Shown here in pieces: positions 18,453 through 28,394 of a DNA stretch of 39,394 bases (positions are counted from its first letter, which is position 1; each line of letters opens with the position of its first letter). The DNA lies in the NCBI GenBank assembly GCA_050012355.1, contig JBEKHI010000083.1, positions 1 to 39,394 on the forward strand, read 5' to 3'. Origin of the DNA: JBEKHI01 sp050012355. GTDB lineage: Bacteria; Actinomycetota; Actinomycetes; Streptosporangiales; Streptosporangiaceae. A model generated the notes under the pieces. The model did no database searches, had not been told where the DNA came from, and saw only the letters and a list, made by a program, of their open reading frames with translations. The position numbers were made by a program, and so were the translations under genes.

Positions 18453-19133
18453 TCAGGGTGCGGTCGGGGGCGGTGGGAAGGATGCCATGGTCAGGCCCGC
18501 GGGCATGGGGCCGACGATGAGCGCCCGCACCGCGTCCCCAGCGGTCACGGTGACGAATGACGCCTGCGAGGGGACCTCCCCGGGAAGCGTTACGGTGTGC
18601 TGGCCGGCCGGAAGCCCCGCGTCGACGAGTACCAGGGAAGTGCTGCGGGGTTCGGGCGGGGTGAAGGACGTGCCCCACCACGCGACGACTCGCACGTTCT
18701 CCGGCCGGTCCAGGTGCAGGTCCACGGTGCGCGTCTGAGGGTCGTACGCGACGGCTAGCCCGGTGTTTGCCGCTGTGCGGGCGGCCTGGACCTGAGCAGC
18801 GATTACGCCCGCTATTCCGGCGAATCCCTGGATGAATGTCAGCGCGGGATTACGATCGGAGATCTGCTGGCGAAGTTGTTCCTTCGTGTCGGGCGGCACC
18901 ATCCCGCCAAAGACCACGACATCGGCCGCGGTCATGTCGAACAGGTCCATGACGTTGGCGAAGTCGTTGCTTGCGCCCGCGGCATGGCCTTCGCGGCGCA
19001 GGATTTGCACCGCCTCTGACAAGACATTTTCGCTTCGGCCGATGATGAGCACCCGTGATGCCGGGCGGACTTCGGCGGCGGCTTCGATGGGCAGTGTGAG
19101 CATTTGGGGCGTCCTCTCCCGTACCTCCAGCAT
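18453..19133 (-). CDS. Unknown protein with a receiver-like Rossmann N-terminus, paired with a MarR regulator
   Basis: A 226-aa protein I do not recognise. Residues about 24-105 alternate beta and alpha segments (RVLIIGRSENVLSEAVQIL, ADVVVFGGMVPPDT, LTFIQGFAGI), similar in pattern to a receiver-like or NAD-type alpha/beta fold; the usual receiver Asp/Lys set is not evident. About 130-215 is beta-rich (TRTVDLHLDRPENVRVVAW...STSLVLVDAGLPAGQHTVTLPG), like an Ig-type or adhesin-like sandwich. No signal peptide. ATG 19133 is used; ATG 19103 (MLTLPIEAAAE) is an alternative. Divergent from marR across a gap packed with TTGG/CCAA repeats, so probably its regulated target. Confidence 0.65.
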   Translation of the reverse strand: MLEVRERTPQMLTLPIEAAAEVRPASRVLIIGRSENVLSEAVQILRREGHAAGASNDFANVMDLFDMTAADVVVFGGMVPPDTKEQLRQQISDRNPALTFIQGFAGIAGVIAAQVQAARTAANTGLAVAYDPQTRTVDLHLDRPENVRVVAWWGTSFTPPEPRSTSLVLVDAGLPAGQHTVTLPGEVPSQASFVTVTAGDAVRALIVGPMPAGLTMASFPPPPTAP

Positions 19134-19140
19134 GCCTTAA

Positions 19141-19196
19141 ACGTTGGCTCATCCAACGTTGGCAGGACCAACATATCAGATAGTTGGCCGGCCCAA
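19141..19196. promoter_or_regulatory. Cluster of CCAAC/GTTGG repeats, likely MarR operator
   Basis: CCAACGTTGG (19153-19162) is a perfect 10-bp palindrome. ACGTTGG stands alone at 19141-19147, CCAAC follows near 19168, and GTTGG-CCGGC-CCAAC (19183-19197) is an inverted repeat. Five half-sites in under 60 bp between two divergent genes suggest autoregulation by the MarR protein at 19217 and control of the gene at 19133. Confidence 0.65.
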
Positions 19197-19216
19197 CAAT
19201 CGGGTAGATTGACTAC

Positions 19217-19675
19217 ATGCCTGAGCATGTGCCGTTGGTCGACCGGGTGCCCGAGCGGCTCCGCGAGCGGCCGACGTGGTTGATCAGCCGGGCGTACGCC
19301 CGCGCGACTGGGCTTCTGCAGGAGGGCTTCGCTCGGGGCGGCGACGGGTTGCGCAGCTACCACTACCGGCTGCTGGCCGCTCTCGACGAGTGGGGCCCAG
19401 CCAGTCAGGCAGCGCTCGGGCGGAGCACTGGAATCGACCGCAGCGACGTCACCGCGGCCCTAGTGGACCTGGAAGAACGCGGCCTGGTGCGGCGCGACGT
19501 CAACCAGGCAGACCGTCGGCGCAACGTCGTCTCGATCACCGCCGCCGGGATGAGCCACCTTGAGACGCTCGACAATGTCGTCGACGAGATTCAAGAACGC
19601 TTGCTCGCGCCGCTGTCAGCGAGTGAACGGCGGCAGTTCATAACGCTGATGCACAGGATCGCGACCGGCGACTGA
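19217..19675 (+). CDS. MarR-family transcriptional regulator
   Basis: A 152-aa winged-helix protein. SYHYRLLAALDEWGPASQAALGR (helix 2-3), TGIDRSDVTAALVDLEERGLVRRD (recognition helix) and DRRRNVVSITAAG (wing with DxRR) are the MarR core. N-terminal and C-terminal helices complete the dimer interface. It is expected to bind the repeats at 19141-19196 and repress itself and the 226-aa gene, with release by a small molecule that cannot be guessed. Convergent with the FtsX-like gene, 13 bp between stops. Confidence 0.9.
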   Translation: MPEHVPLVDRVPERLRERPTWLISRAYARATGLLQEGFARGGDGLRSYHYRLLAALDEWGPASQAALGRSTGIDRSDVTAALVDLEERGLVRRDVNQADRRRNVVSITAAGMSHLETLDNVVDEIQERLLAPLSASERRQFITLMHRIATGD

Positions 19676-19688
19676 ACGCGTCATTGCG

Positions 19689-21944
19689 CTACTCGAAGCG
19701 CACCCCGGACGGAGCGGTCATCCGGCGCATCAAGGGGAGGGTCGCGCAGATGACCAGGATGGCGGCGGCGATGCCGGTGCCCATCAGTTCCCAGTACGAC
19801 GCTCCGAGCCTCGGTATCGCCGAACCGGCGGGCGCGAGCCGGGCATACGCCAGGACTGACGAGCCGTAAGCGATGCCGCCGGCGATGACGACCACCGCGA
19901 CCAGCGGGATGACCGCCTCGAGCAGGACCACCCGGGACAGGGCGCTCACCGGGGTGCCGGTGACCCGCAGCAGGGTGAACGGCCGCTTGCGGTCCACCAG
20001 GCCGCCGCCGACGGCCACCGCGAGGCTGCACCCCGCCACCACCAGCGTCAGCGCGACCGCCGCGTACACGAGCTTCTCGACCGTCTCGGACCGGGCGTCT
20101 CGGATCGCCGAGGTCTCGGCGAAGGTCCGCGGCGGCGTGGCCGAGGCGCCCTGCCCGGGAGACACGGCGGGCGGCGCGTTCACGGCCAGGTAGGTTCGCA
20201 CCCGCTCCAGCGTCACGGCGTTGTTCACCCGCACGAGCACGGCCTGCAGGTAAAGCGTAGACAGTTTCCCGGTATAAGCCGGGTTCGCCGAGGTGACGAA
20301 CGCCTGCGTCGTGTAGTAGGGGTTGTCGGAGAACAGAGTGTTATCGTTCGTCTGGACCGCGGTCACCCCGGGTGCGCACTGACCGAGCACGCGGAGCCCG
20401 CGCATTGACCCGCACGAGATCACCGCCAGGTACTGCGGCGGCTGGCCGCCTCCCAGGTGGACGCTTTGCTTGTGCCCCTTGCCGACCTTGAGGGGGCCCG
20501 TTTGCGCGGTCACCTGTGTGTAGATCGGATACACGGCGGTGCCGCTGATTCCGTTGATCCCGCTGACGAGCTTCGCCCCGGCCGTCGGCGAGAGCCCGAC
20601 CTGGTAGACGAGCACGTTGGCGAGCGCCGCCGAGTTCGGGGTGTTGTCGAACGATTCGACAGCCGGCATCAGCGCCCCCACCATCGTGCCGAGGAAGACG
20701 GCTAGCACCAGGCCGGTCACCGCGCGCGAGGCGACCTTCGGGTTGTCGGTCAGCCGCCGCGCGGCGAGCAGTGATGATGTGCCCCTGGCCAGCAGCCCAG
20801 TCAGCCAGGCGGACGCCCAGGTGAGCCAGGGTCCGGCGATGACCAGGCCGATCATGGTGAGGAGCAGGCCGACGTAGGTCAGCGCGTTGATGCCGTTGTG
20901 GGTGGTCTGCGCGAGTCCCGCGAAGTACAGCCCTACGCCGATGACCAGCGTCGTCAGCCGCCACACGGTCGGCGGACGCGGCTTCGCCCGGCGCGCGGCG
21001 CCCAGCGGCGAGATCGACACCCGCCGCAGCGACAGCAGCGCCGCGATCGCCGCCACCACCGGCACGCCCACCAGTATCGCGACATAGCCGGCAAGCGTCG
21101 GGGTCACGGTGCTGGCGAAGTACCCCACGCCGATGGGCGCGGTCGAGGCTAGCACCGGACGCAGCAGCAGGAATATCACCGTTCCCAGCGCGGCACCGGC
21201 CAAGGCGCTGACCGACGCTTCGACCGCGGCGATCACCGTGACATCGCGCGGTGTCGCCCCGACTAGGCGCAGCGCCGCGAACCGCTCCTCGCGCCGGGCC
21301 GCGGCCAGCCGGGTGGCGGTGCCGATCAGAACCAGCATCGGCAGCAGCACCGCGAGCACGCCGACCCCGAACACGTAGCGGAAGAAGGGGGTGAACACCT
21401 CGGCCGCGGGCGCGGTCGAGATCGACGTCACCCAGACCGAGCCGGGGATCGCGTTGACCGCCGACGAGGTGTACCCGACGTAGATGACCAGGTCGCCGGA
21501 GCCGTTCAGCGCCGCGTCGCCGATGGTGCCGGCGAAATGGCCGGGGAACCGGTCCCCGAGCTCGTCGGCGGGCACCGACCGGATCAGCGCCTCCAGCGCG
21601 GGCGACGCGTAGTACTGCCCGGGACCGGGCAGCCGGGAGATCCCCGGTAGCACCGGGGCGGACGAACCCAGCGACGCCACGTCCAGCCGGGTGATCGTCT
21701 GTCCCTGGTAGAAGTCCACGCTGTTGTTCCACAGCTCGCCGCTGTCGGGCAGCGTGGACGGGATGGAGTTACCGGTCGTGCAGGACCAGCACGGCTGGTT
21801 CGCGTTGGACTGGAAGGCGTGGAACTCGGCGAGCACGCCGAGCAGCAGTGCGACCCCGACGGCGATCGCGGCCGTCGTGATCGCCAGCCGGGCGAATCCC
21901 TCCCGGCCGTTACGCAGCGTCAGCCGCAGTCCCATCCGGATCAT
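19689..21944 (-). CDS. FtsX/MacB-type ABC permease
   Basis: A 751-aa membrane protein with two FtsX-like permease units: a TM segment at the N-terminus, a first external domain, three TM segments with the LRLVGATPRDVTVIAAVEASVSALAGAALG motif, then a second cluster with LLAARRLTDNPKVASRAV, a large external loop and three C-terminal TM segments (LLRVTGTPVSALSRVVLLEA). These mechanotransmission or lipoprotein-type transporters work with a LolD-like ATPase; that gene overlaps by 4 bp directly upstream. Cargo unknown. Part of the padR-lolD-ftsX operon. Confidence 0.88.
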   Translation of the reverse strand: MIRMGLRLTLRNGREGFARLAITTAAIAVGVALLLGVLAEFHAFQSNANQPCWSCTTGNSIPSTLPDSGELWNNSVDFYQGQTITRLDVASLGSSAPVLPGISRLPGPGQYYASPALEALIRSVPADELGDRFPGHFAGTIGDAALNGSGDLVIYVGYTSSAVNAIPGSVWVTSISTAPAAEVFTPFFRYVFGVGVLAVLLPMLVLIGTATRLAAARREERFAALRLVGATPRDVTVIAAVEASVSALAGAALGTVIFLLLRPVLASTAPIGVGYFASTVTPTLAGYVAILVGVPVVAAIAALLSLRRVSISPLGAARRAKPRPPTVWRLTTLVIGVGLYFAGLAQTTHNGINALTYVGLLLTMIGLVIAGPWLTWASAWLTGLLARGTSSLLAARRLTDNPKVASRAVTGLVLAVFLGTMVGALMPAVESFDNTPNSAALANVLVYQVGLSPTAGAKLVSGINGISGTAVYPIYTQVTAQTGPLKVGKGHKQSVHLGGGQPPQYLAVISCGSMRGLRVLGQCAPGVTAVQTNDNTLFSDNPYYTTQAFVTSANPAYTGKLSTLYLQAVLVRVNNAVTLERVRTYLAVNAPPAVSPGQGASATPPRTFAETSAIRDARSETVEKLVYAAVALTLVVAGCSLAVAVGGGLVDRKRPFTLLRVTGTPVSALSRVVLLEAVIPLVAVVVIAGGIAYGSSVLAYARLAPAGSAIPRLGASYWELMGTGIAAAILVICATLPLMRRMTAPSGVRFE

Positions 21945-22624
21945 GACTGGGTCACCGTCAGGTCGGCCGAGACCTTACCGTCACGCACCATGACGGTGCG
22001 CTCGGCGTTCGCCGCCACCCGCGCATCGTGCGTCACCAGAACGACGGTCACCGACTCCGACCGGGCCAGCGTCACGAGGAGGTCCATCACCTTCTCGCCC
22101 GTCAGCGAGTCCAGCGAGCCGGTCGGCTCGTCGGCGAACAGCACCGCCGGCGACATCGCCAGCGCACGCGCGATCGCCACCCGCTGGGCCTCGCCGCCGG
22201 ACAGTTCGCCGGTGCGCCGTCCGCCCTTGTCCTCGAGCCCGAGCCGGGTGAGCCAGTCGGCGGCCGCGGCGTACGCGGCGCGCCGGGGTTTGCGGCCGAG
22301 CAGCATCGGCAGCGCGATGTTGTCGGCGGCGGTCAGCTCTGGCACCAGCTGGCCGAACTGGAAGACGAACCCGAAGTCGGTCCGCCGCAGCCGGGTTCGC
22401 TCGGCTTCGCTCATGGTGCCCAGGCGTTTGCCGTCGTAGCTGACGGTGCCGCTGTCGGGCGGGAAGATGCCGGCCAGACAGTGCAGCAGAGTCGACTTGC
22501 CGGACCCGCTGGGTCCCATGACGGCGAGGATCTCGCCGCGATCCACCGACAGGTTCGCGCCGCGCAGTGCGGGCGTGTTCCCGAAAGACTTCGTCACGTC
22601 GTGTGCTTCGAGCAGGGGAGTCAT
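21941..22624 (-). CDS. LolD/MacB-type ABC ATPase
   Basis: A 227-aa ATPase. Walker A MGPSGSGKSTLLH, Q-loop FVFQFGQLVPELT, signature LSGGEAQRVAIARAL, Walker B AVLFADEPTGSLDS and H-loop LVTHDARVAAN are intact. Start ATG 22624 (MTPLLEAHDVTKSFG) gives the usual family length; the frame is open further upstream but there it only shadows padR. Lies 8 bp after padR and overlaps the permease gene by 4 bp. Confidence 0.9.
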   Translation of the reverse strand: MTPLLEAHDVTKSFGNTPALRGANLSVDRGEILAVMGPSGSGKSTLLHCLAGIFPPDSGTVSYDGKRLGTMSEAERTRLRRTDFGFVFQFGQLVPELTAADNIALPMLLGRKPRRAAYAAAADWLTRLGLEDKGGRRTGELSGGEAQRVAIARALAMSPAVLFADEPTGSLDSLTGEKVMDLLVTLARSESVTVVLVTHDARVAANAERTVMVRDGKVSADLTVTQS

Positions 22625-22632
22625 GGTCGGAC

Positions 22633-23169
22633 CTATCTCGGGGGTTCGGGGGTGAGTGCAGTCGCGAGTTCGTTCAGCCGGGCCGACGTGGTGTCGATCC
22701 AGCGGAGATCGGCCTCGAGGTGGAACAGGCCGTGGTCGGCGAGCAGCGCGTCGATCAGCGGTCCGGAGCGGCGTAGCTCGGTGAGCTCGTGCATCCGGCG
22801 CAGATGGGCGGCCCGCTGGAGATCTAGGTAATTTTCGGCGTCCCGGTCGAGCAGCAACGCCAGCACCACCTTGGTGAACAGCACGGTCTGCAGGTGCGGT
22901 TCTGGTTCGATCGGCGTGGCGAGCCACGACTCGACGTCGGTGACGCCGGTCTCGGTGATCGTGTAACGACGCCGGTCAGGTCCGTCACCGGGCTCACTCT
23001 CGCCGGCCACGATCTTCCCGTCGCGAGCAAGCCGTCCGAGCGTGGAGTACACCTGCCCGTACGGCAGCTGCTTGCCCCGGCCGAAGTAGCTGTCGTAGTC
23101 ACGCTTGAGGTCGTAACCGTGGCTGGGCTGCCGCTCAAGCAGCCCCAGAAGGGTTAGCGGGACACTCAT
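22633..23169 (-). CDS. PadR-family transcriptional regulator
   Basis: A 178-aa protein starting MSVPLTLLGLLERQPSHGYDLKRDYD, the PadR wing-helix signature, then QLPYGQVYSTLGRLARDGKIV (recognition helix) and RRRYTITETG (wing). The C-terminal helices fit the Vir-like PadR-S2 dimer domain. Start ATG 23169 is preferred to a GTG/TTG extension to 23205, which would run through the operator at 23179. It heads an operon with the ABC ATPase and permease and probably represses it until a drug- or envelope-related signal is sensed. Confidence 0.9.
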   Translation of the reverse strand: MSVPLTLLGLLERQPSHGYDLKRDYDSYFGRGKQLPYGQVYSTLGRLARDGKIVAGESEPGDGPDRRRYTITETGVTDVESWLATPIEPEPHLQTVLFTKVVLALLLDRDAENYLDLQRAAHLRRMHELTELRRSGPLIDALLADHGLFHLEADLRWIDTTSARLNELATALTPEPPR

Positions 23170-23178
23170 ACCCGCGAA

Positions 23179-23195
23179 TATACACTGAGTGTATA
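23179..23195 (-). promoter_or_regulatory. PadR operator (8-bp inverted repeat)
   Basis: TATACACT-G-AGTGTATA is a perfect inverted repeat around one base, 9 bp upstream of the padR ATG. It is strikingly AT-rich for this genome. Position and symmetry indicate autorepression of the padR-ABC operon. Confidence 0.75.
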
Positions 23196-23218
23196 GCGGA
23201 CGCAAAGCCCGTCTATGC

Positions 23219-23272
23219 CTGGTTAGTGCAGCACTATCTCTACTCTTTGCGGGTTGGTGTCACTCCCACCAG
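23219..23272 (+). repeat. 54-bp degenerate interspersed repeat, copy 2
   Basis: CTGGTTAGTGCAGCACTA... to ...CCCACCAG aligns with the reverse complement of 904-957 (about 41/54 identical by hand count). It can fold, CTTTGC...GGTG pairing with CACC...GCAAAG at 23245-23277. Located in the gap between padR and the glycosyltransferase, whose 3' end is at 23307. Confidence 0.5.
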
Positions 23273-23306
23273 CAAAGCGGCCGCGCCCGCAGGTGCTCCT
23301 CCGCGG

Positions 23307-24940
23307 TCATCGCCGCTTATAGAGTTTGCTCCCGCCGTTGTCAGCGAAGTCCCGCACCAGCTGGAACTGGCTAGCGAACCAGGCTCGCAGCGAGTCCGGC
23401 CACGGGATCCGCGACTTATACCCGACGGTGAACCACACATAGTCGGCCCGGGAAAGATCCGACCGCCAGGTGGCGAGCACCTGAGGCCGCAATGCGGCGC
23501 CGCCCTGGACAGAAGTACCGTCACCCGCCGAGAGCGTCGTGGCCAGTGAGTCGATTACCTGGGGGCATCCGGGTCGCGCGGCGGTGAACCGGTCCGCGGT
23601 GATGGTCAGCGACACCTGGTCGGTGACGACGCAGGCGCCTGCCGGGATCAGCGCCGCGACCGGCGGATTCGCTGGCACGGAGATCTGCTGGATGTCGCTA
23701 ACCTGCAACGCCGCCACCACTACCAGCACGACCGAGAAGACAGCCGCGGTCAGCCCGCGCAGCGTGGCTGACCGCGGCAGGACGCCCGCCGCGCCGCCGA
23801 TCGCGATCGCCAGCCACGGCCCGGTGAANNNNNGGGGTAGTGGTAGAAGAACGCGGAGTAGCTGAGGATCGCCAACGCGGACACCACGGCGCTGGCGAGC
23901 GCGAACCATTCCAGCGGCGTGCGCTGCCGGGGATGGATGGCGTACGCCACCGCCAGCACGATGACCCCGACCGCGGTCAGCCCGATCAGCAGCAGCCCGC
24001 CGCTGGCCGACGAGGTAGTGCCGGTGATGGCCCGCGCGAACAGCGAGTGCGACACCGGGCCGAGCGTCAGTGTGCCGTGCCGGTTCATGAAGTCGATTAG
24101 CCCGGTCAGGTACGCCAGCCGCGTTTGCGTGGTGACCATGCTCCCGGTCCGCGCGATCTGATCCAGCACGGTGTTGCGGAAGAAGCCCGCGGGGGACATC
24201 ACCACGAACGGGATCACGGGCACCGCGAAACCGATAACCAGACCCGCGCCGTACGCCCGCGCCCGGCCCCATCGACCCTGCGACAAGGCGAGCACGCCGA
24301 GCAGCACGGCGGGCACCAGTGCCCAGTACTTGATCGCCACCGCGAACCCGAACGCCACCCCGGCCCAGACAAGCATCCGGTTTTCCCTGAGACCCCGCCC
24401 ACCTCCCCATCCCCCTTCACGGAACGCGAGATTCGCTCCCAGCAGGCAGCACAGGTTCATCCACGGTTCCAGCAGCAGCGTGCGGGAGGCCAGCACGTCG
24501 GCCGGGTACACGGCGAGAAAACCGCAAGTGACCAGCGTCACGAGAGCGCCGCGATGCCGCACGAGCCGTCCGGCCAGCGGGATGCACACCACGCTCGCGA
24601 GCACCGTGAGCAGCCGTGCCACCACCAGTCCAGCCGTGGCCGAGGACATGTGGCCAACTAGTGCGGCGGGCAGCGACAGCAGCAGGATGCCGGGTGGTTG
24701 CACGAAGGCGAAGTCCCGGTAGGGCAGCACGCCCTGGGTCAGCCGGATCGTCGCCCCGAGATACACGCCGTCGTCGTATTCGACCGTTCCCGAGGTGAGG
24801 AAGCCGTGCCGGGTAACCATATAGAGCCGTATCCCCAGGCCCAGCAGCGTCGCGGCACCGATCACGTAGCCGGTTCGCGACAGCGATACGCGCGCCCGAC
24901 TGATCCCCCATGCGACCTGCTCTTGCGAGGCAACCGCCAT
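23307..24940 (-). CDS. Membrane glycosyltransferase, GT-C/GT39 type, interrupted by an assembly gap
   Basis: A polytopic protein. The N-terminus has TM segments and the VEYDDGVYLGATIRL loop with an acidic pair, as in PMT/ArnT-like mannosyl- or arabinosyltransferases; FVQPPGILLL and YPADVLASRTLLLEPW follow. At least eight more hydrophobic segments run to YSAFFYHYP at 23834. Five Ns (23829-23833) follow and the reading frame changes (resuming FTGPWLAIA in another frame), so the N count is arbitrary and the break is an assembly artefact, not a mutation. The C-terminal soluble part (about 150 aa) ends SKLYKRR. Start ATG 24940 (MAVASQEQVAW); GTG 24946 is possible. Donor probably a polyprenyl-phosphate sugar. 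Confidence 0.75.
23829..23833. other. Run of five Ns (assembly gap)
   Basis: Five unknown bases lie inside the glycosyltransferase gene. The reading frames on either side do not match across five bases, so the true length differs from five. Confidence 0.98.
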
Positions 24941-24987
24941 GAACACGCCCCAGATTGTGCCAGTGACAAATTATCCAGCGAAAAATA

Positions 24988-26088
24988 TCACGCACTCGCA
25001 CACGTTAACCAGCACTCCGGTAACTGTAAATTCGTAAACGTGTAACGTTGCAGCCGCGATACCGTTGCTTCGGCCTCGCTCATGACGCGGGCAATGAGTT
25101 CCGAACATGACGGCAGGTCGTTGATGACCCCAGCGACCTGCCCGGACGCCATCACCCCAAGATCGGTACGGCCTTGCGTCATCGCCGCGCGCAACAGCGT
25201 CGGCGTATTCGCCGCCATAAGCACCTGGGCCCAGGGCAGCCCGCCGGAGCGTCGCATCTGACGGCCTTCGCGGAGCAGATCGGCCCACGACATTCCGGAG
25301 ATATCGTGGAATGCGATCGCGTTACGAGCTGCCCGAAACAATGTAACGAATCGTCCGCCGTGTTCCAATCGGTTCACCAGTGGGGTGCGCAGCACCCGGT
25401 GCGGAACGCCGTCCACTCGCCGGGTCACCACCGTCCCGTCCAGCCCCGCCGATAGGTACAGCTTCTTTACCGCCTCTGGCACCGGGCTGTCGCTGGTCAG
25501 CAGGAACCGGGTACCCATCGCGATCCCCGCCGCGCCGTAGGCGAGGGCCGCCGCCAGCCCGCGCCCGTCGAAGAACCCGCCCGCCGCGATCACCGGGATG
25601 CTGACCGCCGCCGTGACTTGGGGGATCAGCAACGACGTCGGCACCGATCCGACATGTCCGCCGCCCTCGCCGCCGGTCGCGATCACCGCGTCCACGCCCC
25701 ACGCCTCGACCTTCTCCGCGTGCCGCCGCGCCCCGGCCGACGCGATCGTGACCACGCCGGCCTCGCGCAGCCGCCCGATCAGCTCAGGTCGCGGCGCCCG
25801 CGCGAACGAACAAACCGGCACACTCGCCGCGATAATGGCCGCCACACGCTCGGCCGCGTCCGTAGCGTCAGCTCGAATATTTACGCCAAACGGCGCATCC
25901 GTCGCCTCCCTGGTCACCTTGATCGCCTCGTCGAGTTCGGCCAGCGACATGGTGGCTGATGCCAGCATGCCGAGCCCGCCCGCGTTCGACACGGCGGCGA
26001 CCAGCGGTGGTCCGGAGACATAGCCCATCCCGGACTGCACGATCGGGTAGCGGATCCCGAGCAGCTCGGTGAGCGGGGTCTGGATCAC
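24988..26088 (-). CDS. ipdC: IpdC, flavin-dependent steroid ring C/D oxidoreductase
   Basis: A 366-aa NMO-superfamily flavoprotein. LGIRYPIVQSGMGYVSGP, NAGGLGMLASATMSL, APFGVNIRADA, TGGEGGGHVGSVPTSLL, IPVIAAGGFFDGRGL and GAAGIAMGTRFLLTSDSPVP match IpdC (Rv3553) closely; so does VMASGQVAGVINDLPSC near the end. IpdC handles a 5-hydroxy ring C/D intermediate (HIC-CoA) in cholesterol and bile-acid breakdown. Last gene of echA20-ipdA-ipdB-ipdC; its GTG overlaps the ipdB stop by 4 bp. Its last about 20 residues (after EAEATVSRLQ) look like an added tail. It is followed by only 47 bp before the glycosyltransferase start. Confidence 0.9.
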   Translation of the reverse strand: MIQTPLTELLGIRYPIVQSGMGYVSGPPLVAAVSNAGGLGMLASATMSLAELDEAIKVTREATDAPFGVNIRADATDAAERVAAIIAASVPVCSFARAPRPELIGRLREAGVVTIASAGARRHAEKVEAWGVDAVIATGGEGGGHVGSVPTSLLIPQVTAAVSIPVIAAGGFFDGRGLAAALAYGAAGIAMGTRFLLTSDSPVPEAVKKLYLSAGLDGTVVTRRVDGVPHRVLRTPLVNRLEHGGRFVTLFRAARNAIAFHDISGMSWADLLREGRQMRRSGGLPWAQVLMAANTPTLLRAAMTQGRTDLGVMASGQVAGVINDLPSCSELIARVMSEAEATVSRLQRYTFTNLQLPECWLTCASA

Positions 26089-26827
26089 GACCGGACTTCT
26101 CGCTCACGGGTCCGGTCCGCGTCGAGCCGGGTGCGGATCAGGCCGAGTTCCCGGGCGTCGGGGCTCCTGGTCACTGGTACGTCCTCGGGTAGGACCAGGC
26201 CGAAGCCGGTCGCGGCGATCACGTCGGCCACCGCGACACCGGGATGCACGCTGCGCAGCCGCATCGCGCGGTCCGGGGTGGCGAAGTCAAGCACGGCCAG
26301 GTTGGTGATCACGACCCGGATCTCGACAGCGCCCCGGTCGTACCCGACCCCGCTGACCATGTCCACCTGCTTGGTGAAGACACGCGGCGAGTGGCGCGGT
26401 ATCCAGTAGCTGACCGCGTGGCTAACCGTGTTGCCTGGTGCGCCGCGCACCCCGAGCAACTGGGCCTTGGGCCTGGACCAGTCCCCGATGCAGGAGATGT
26501 TCTGGTTGCCGTACCGGTCGAGTTGGGCGGCGCCCATCATGACATGACGCCGTCCGGACCAGGCCATGGTGAACACCCGGCGATACGGCATCCAGCCCTC
26601 GATCTGGCCGTCATCGTCGACGAGATATGCCTCGCCGTCGGTGAGCAGCAGGTCCGGCTCGTGGGTGAGCCGGGCGAGCTGAGCGCCTAGCCGGGGGATG
26701 ACCCCGATGGGGGAGGCGAGGATCGCGCCGTCGCCGAGCCACGCGTCGGCGCACGCCGTCACGCAGATCTCCGCCAGCGTCGCCGTGTCAGCCGTGTCCG
26801 CGGTGTCTGCCGTGTCTGCTTGGTCGG

Positions 26828-26831
<4 letters not shown>
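26085..26831 (-). CDS. ipdB: IpdB, COCHEA-CoA hydrolase beta subunit
   Basis: A 248-aa class I CoA-transferase-fold protein. ACADAWLGDGAILASPIGVIPRLGAQLA, LTDGEAYLVDDDG, GWMPYRRVF, MMGAAQLDRYGNQNIS and LLGVRGAPGNT match IpdB (Rv3552). IpdAB opens the last ring of COCHEA-CoA hydrolytically rather than transferring CoA. The N-terminus MTDQADTADTADTADTATLA carries a repeat of Asp-Thr-Ala produced by four 9-bp tandem repeats (26782-26817), which may vary between strains. Its GTG overlaps the ipdA stop by 4 bp. Confidence 0.9.
26782..26817. repeat. Four 9-bp tandem repeats within ipdB
   Basis: GCCGTGTCA, GCCGTGTCC, GCGGTGTCT and GCCGTGTCT follow each other without spacing, encoding the (Asp-Thr-Ala)n N-terminal tract of IpdB on the minus strand. 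A 9-bp unit keeps the frame, so slippage would alter only tract length. Confidence 0.85.
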
Positions 26832-27582
<751 letters not shown>

Positions 27583-27586
<4 letters not shown>

Positions 27587-28329
27587 CCGCTCTGCTCCTT
27601 AAACATGGCTCCTCGCTTGGCGTCCGCGATGCCCGACAGGTTCAGCTCGAAGGTGAACCCCTGCTCATACCGGTAGGACCGCTTCACGTCCACCGGGTCG
27701 ATGCCATTCAGCGACTGTTTCGCGAGCCGGATGATCTCCGGGTCCTTAGACGCGATCTCGTCCGCGACCTTCCGCGCTGACTCAGCCAGCGAGCCGGCCG
27801 GAACCACATCGAGCACGGTCCCGTACTTCTCGAGCTCGCGCGCGGTGACGTTCCGGCAGGTGTACACCATCGTGCGCATGAGCTGCTGCGGAACCAGCCT
27901 GGCCAGGTGGGTGGCCGCGCCGAGCGCGCCCCGGTCCACCTCCGGCAGCCCGAAGTACGCATCCTCGCTCGCCACCACGATGTCCGCGTTGCCCGCCAGT
28001 CCGACGCCCCCGCCGAGGCAGAACCCGTGTACCGCGGCGATCACCGGCACCGCGCACTCGTACACGGCCGCGAACGCGGCGAAGCAACCGCGGTTTGCCG
28101 CCAGCAGCGCGGCGTGGCCGGGCGTCCGCTGCATCTCCTTGATGTCCACCCCGGCGCAGAACCCGCGCCCGCCGGCGGCGAGTATCACCACCCGCGCGTC
28201 CCGTCCGGCCTCGGTGATCGCGTCCGCGAGCTCGAACCAGCCAGCCGCGGGTATCGCGTTGACCGGAGGGTAATCGATCACCACCTCGACGACTCCGCTG
28301 TCGTCGTGCACATCGATGCCCACCAGCAC
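27583..28329 (-). CDS. echA20: EchA20, steroid ring D hydrolase of the crotonase family
   Basis: A 248-aa crotonase-fold protein. AAGGRGFCAGVDIKEMQRTPGH (oxyanion hole 1), AVHGFCLGGGVGLAGNADIVVA (oxyanion hole 2) and YFGLPEVDRGALGAATHLARLVP match EchA20 (Rv3550), which hydrolytically opens ring D of HIEC-CoA. GTG start at 28329 behind GAGAGG; GTG 28323 is possible. It is the first gene of echA20-ipdA-ipdB-ipdC, divergent from an SDR with a KstR2-like site between, as with Rv3549c/Rv3550 in M. tuberculosis. Confidence 0.9.
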
Positions 28330-28394
28330 CGCCTCTCACCGAGGTCGCAGCCACCAGCCCCGTCGATCCCGCACCGACGGGCTCTATCCCGAAC

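Noticed and set aside
22625..22927. Long N-terminal extension of the LolD-like ATPase
   Set aside because: It is a shadow of padR in another frame; ATG 22624 gives the normal ATPase length.
23827..23836. Frameshift in the glycosyltransferase as a real mutation
   Set aside because: It coincides with a run of Ns whose length is arbitrary.
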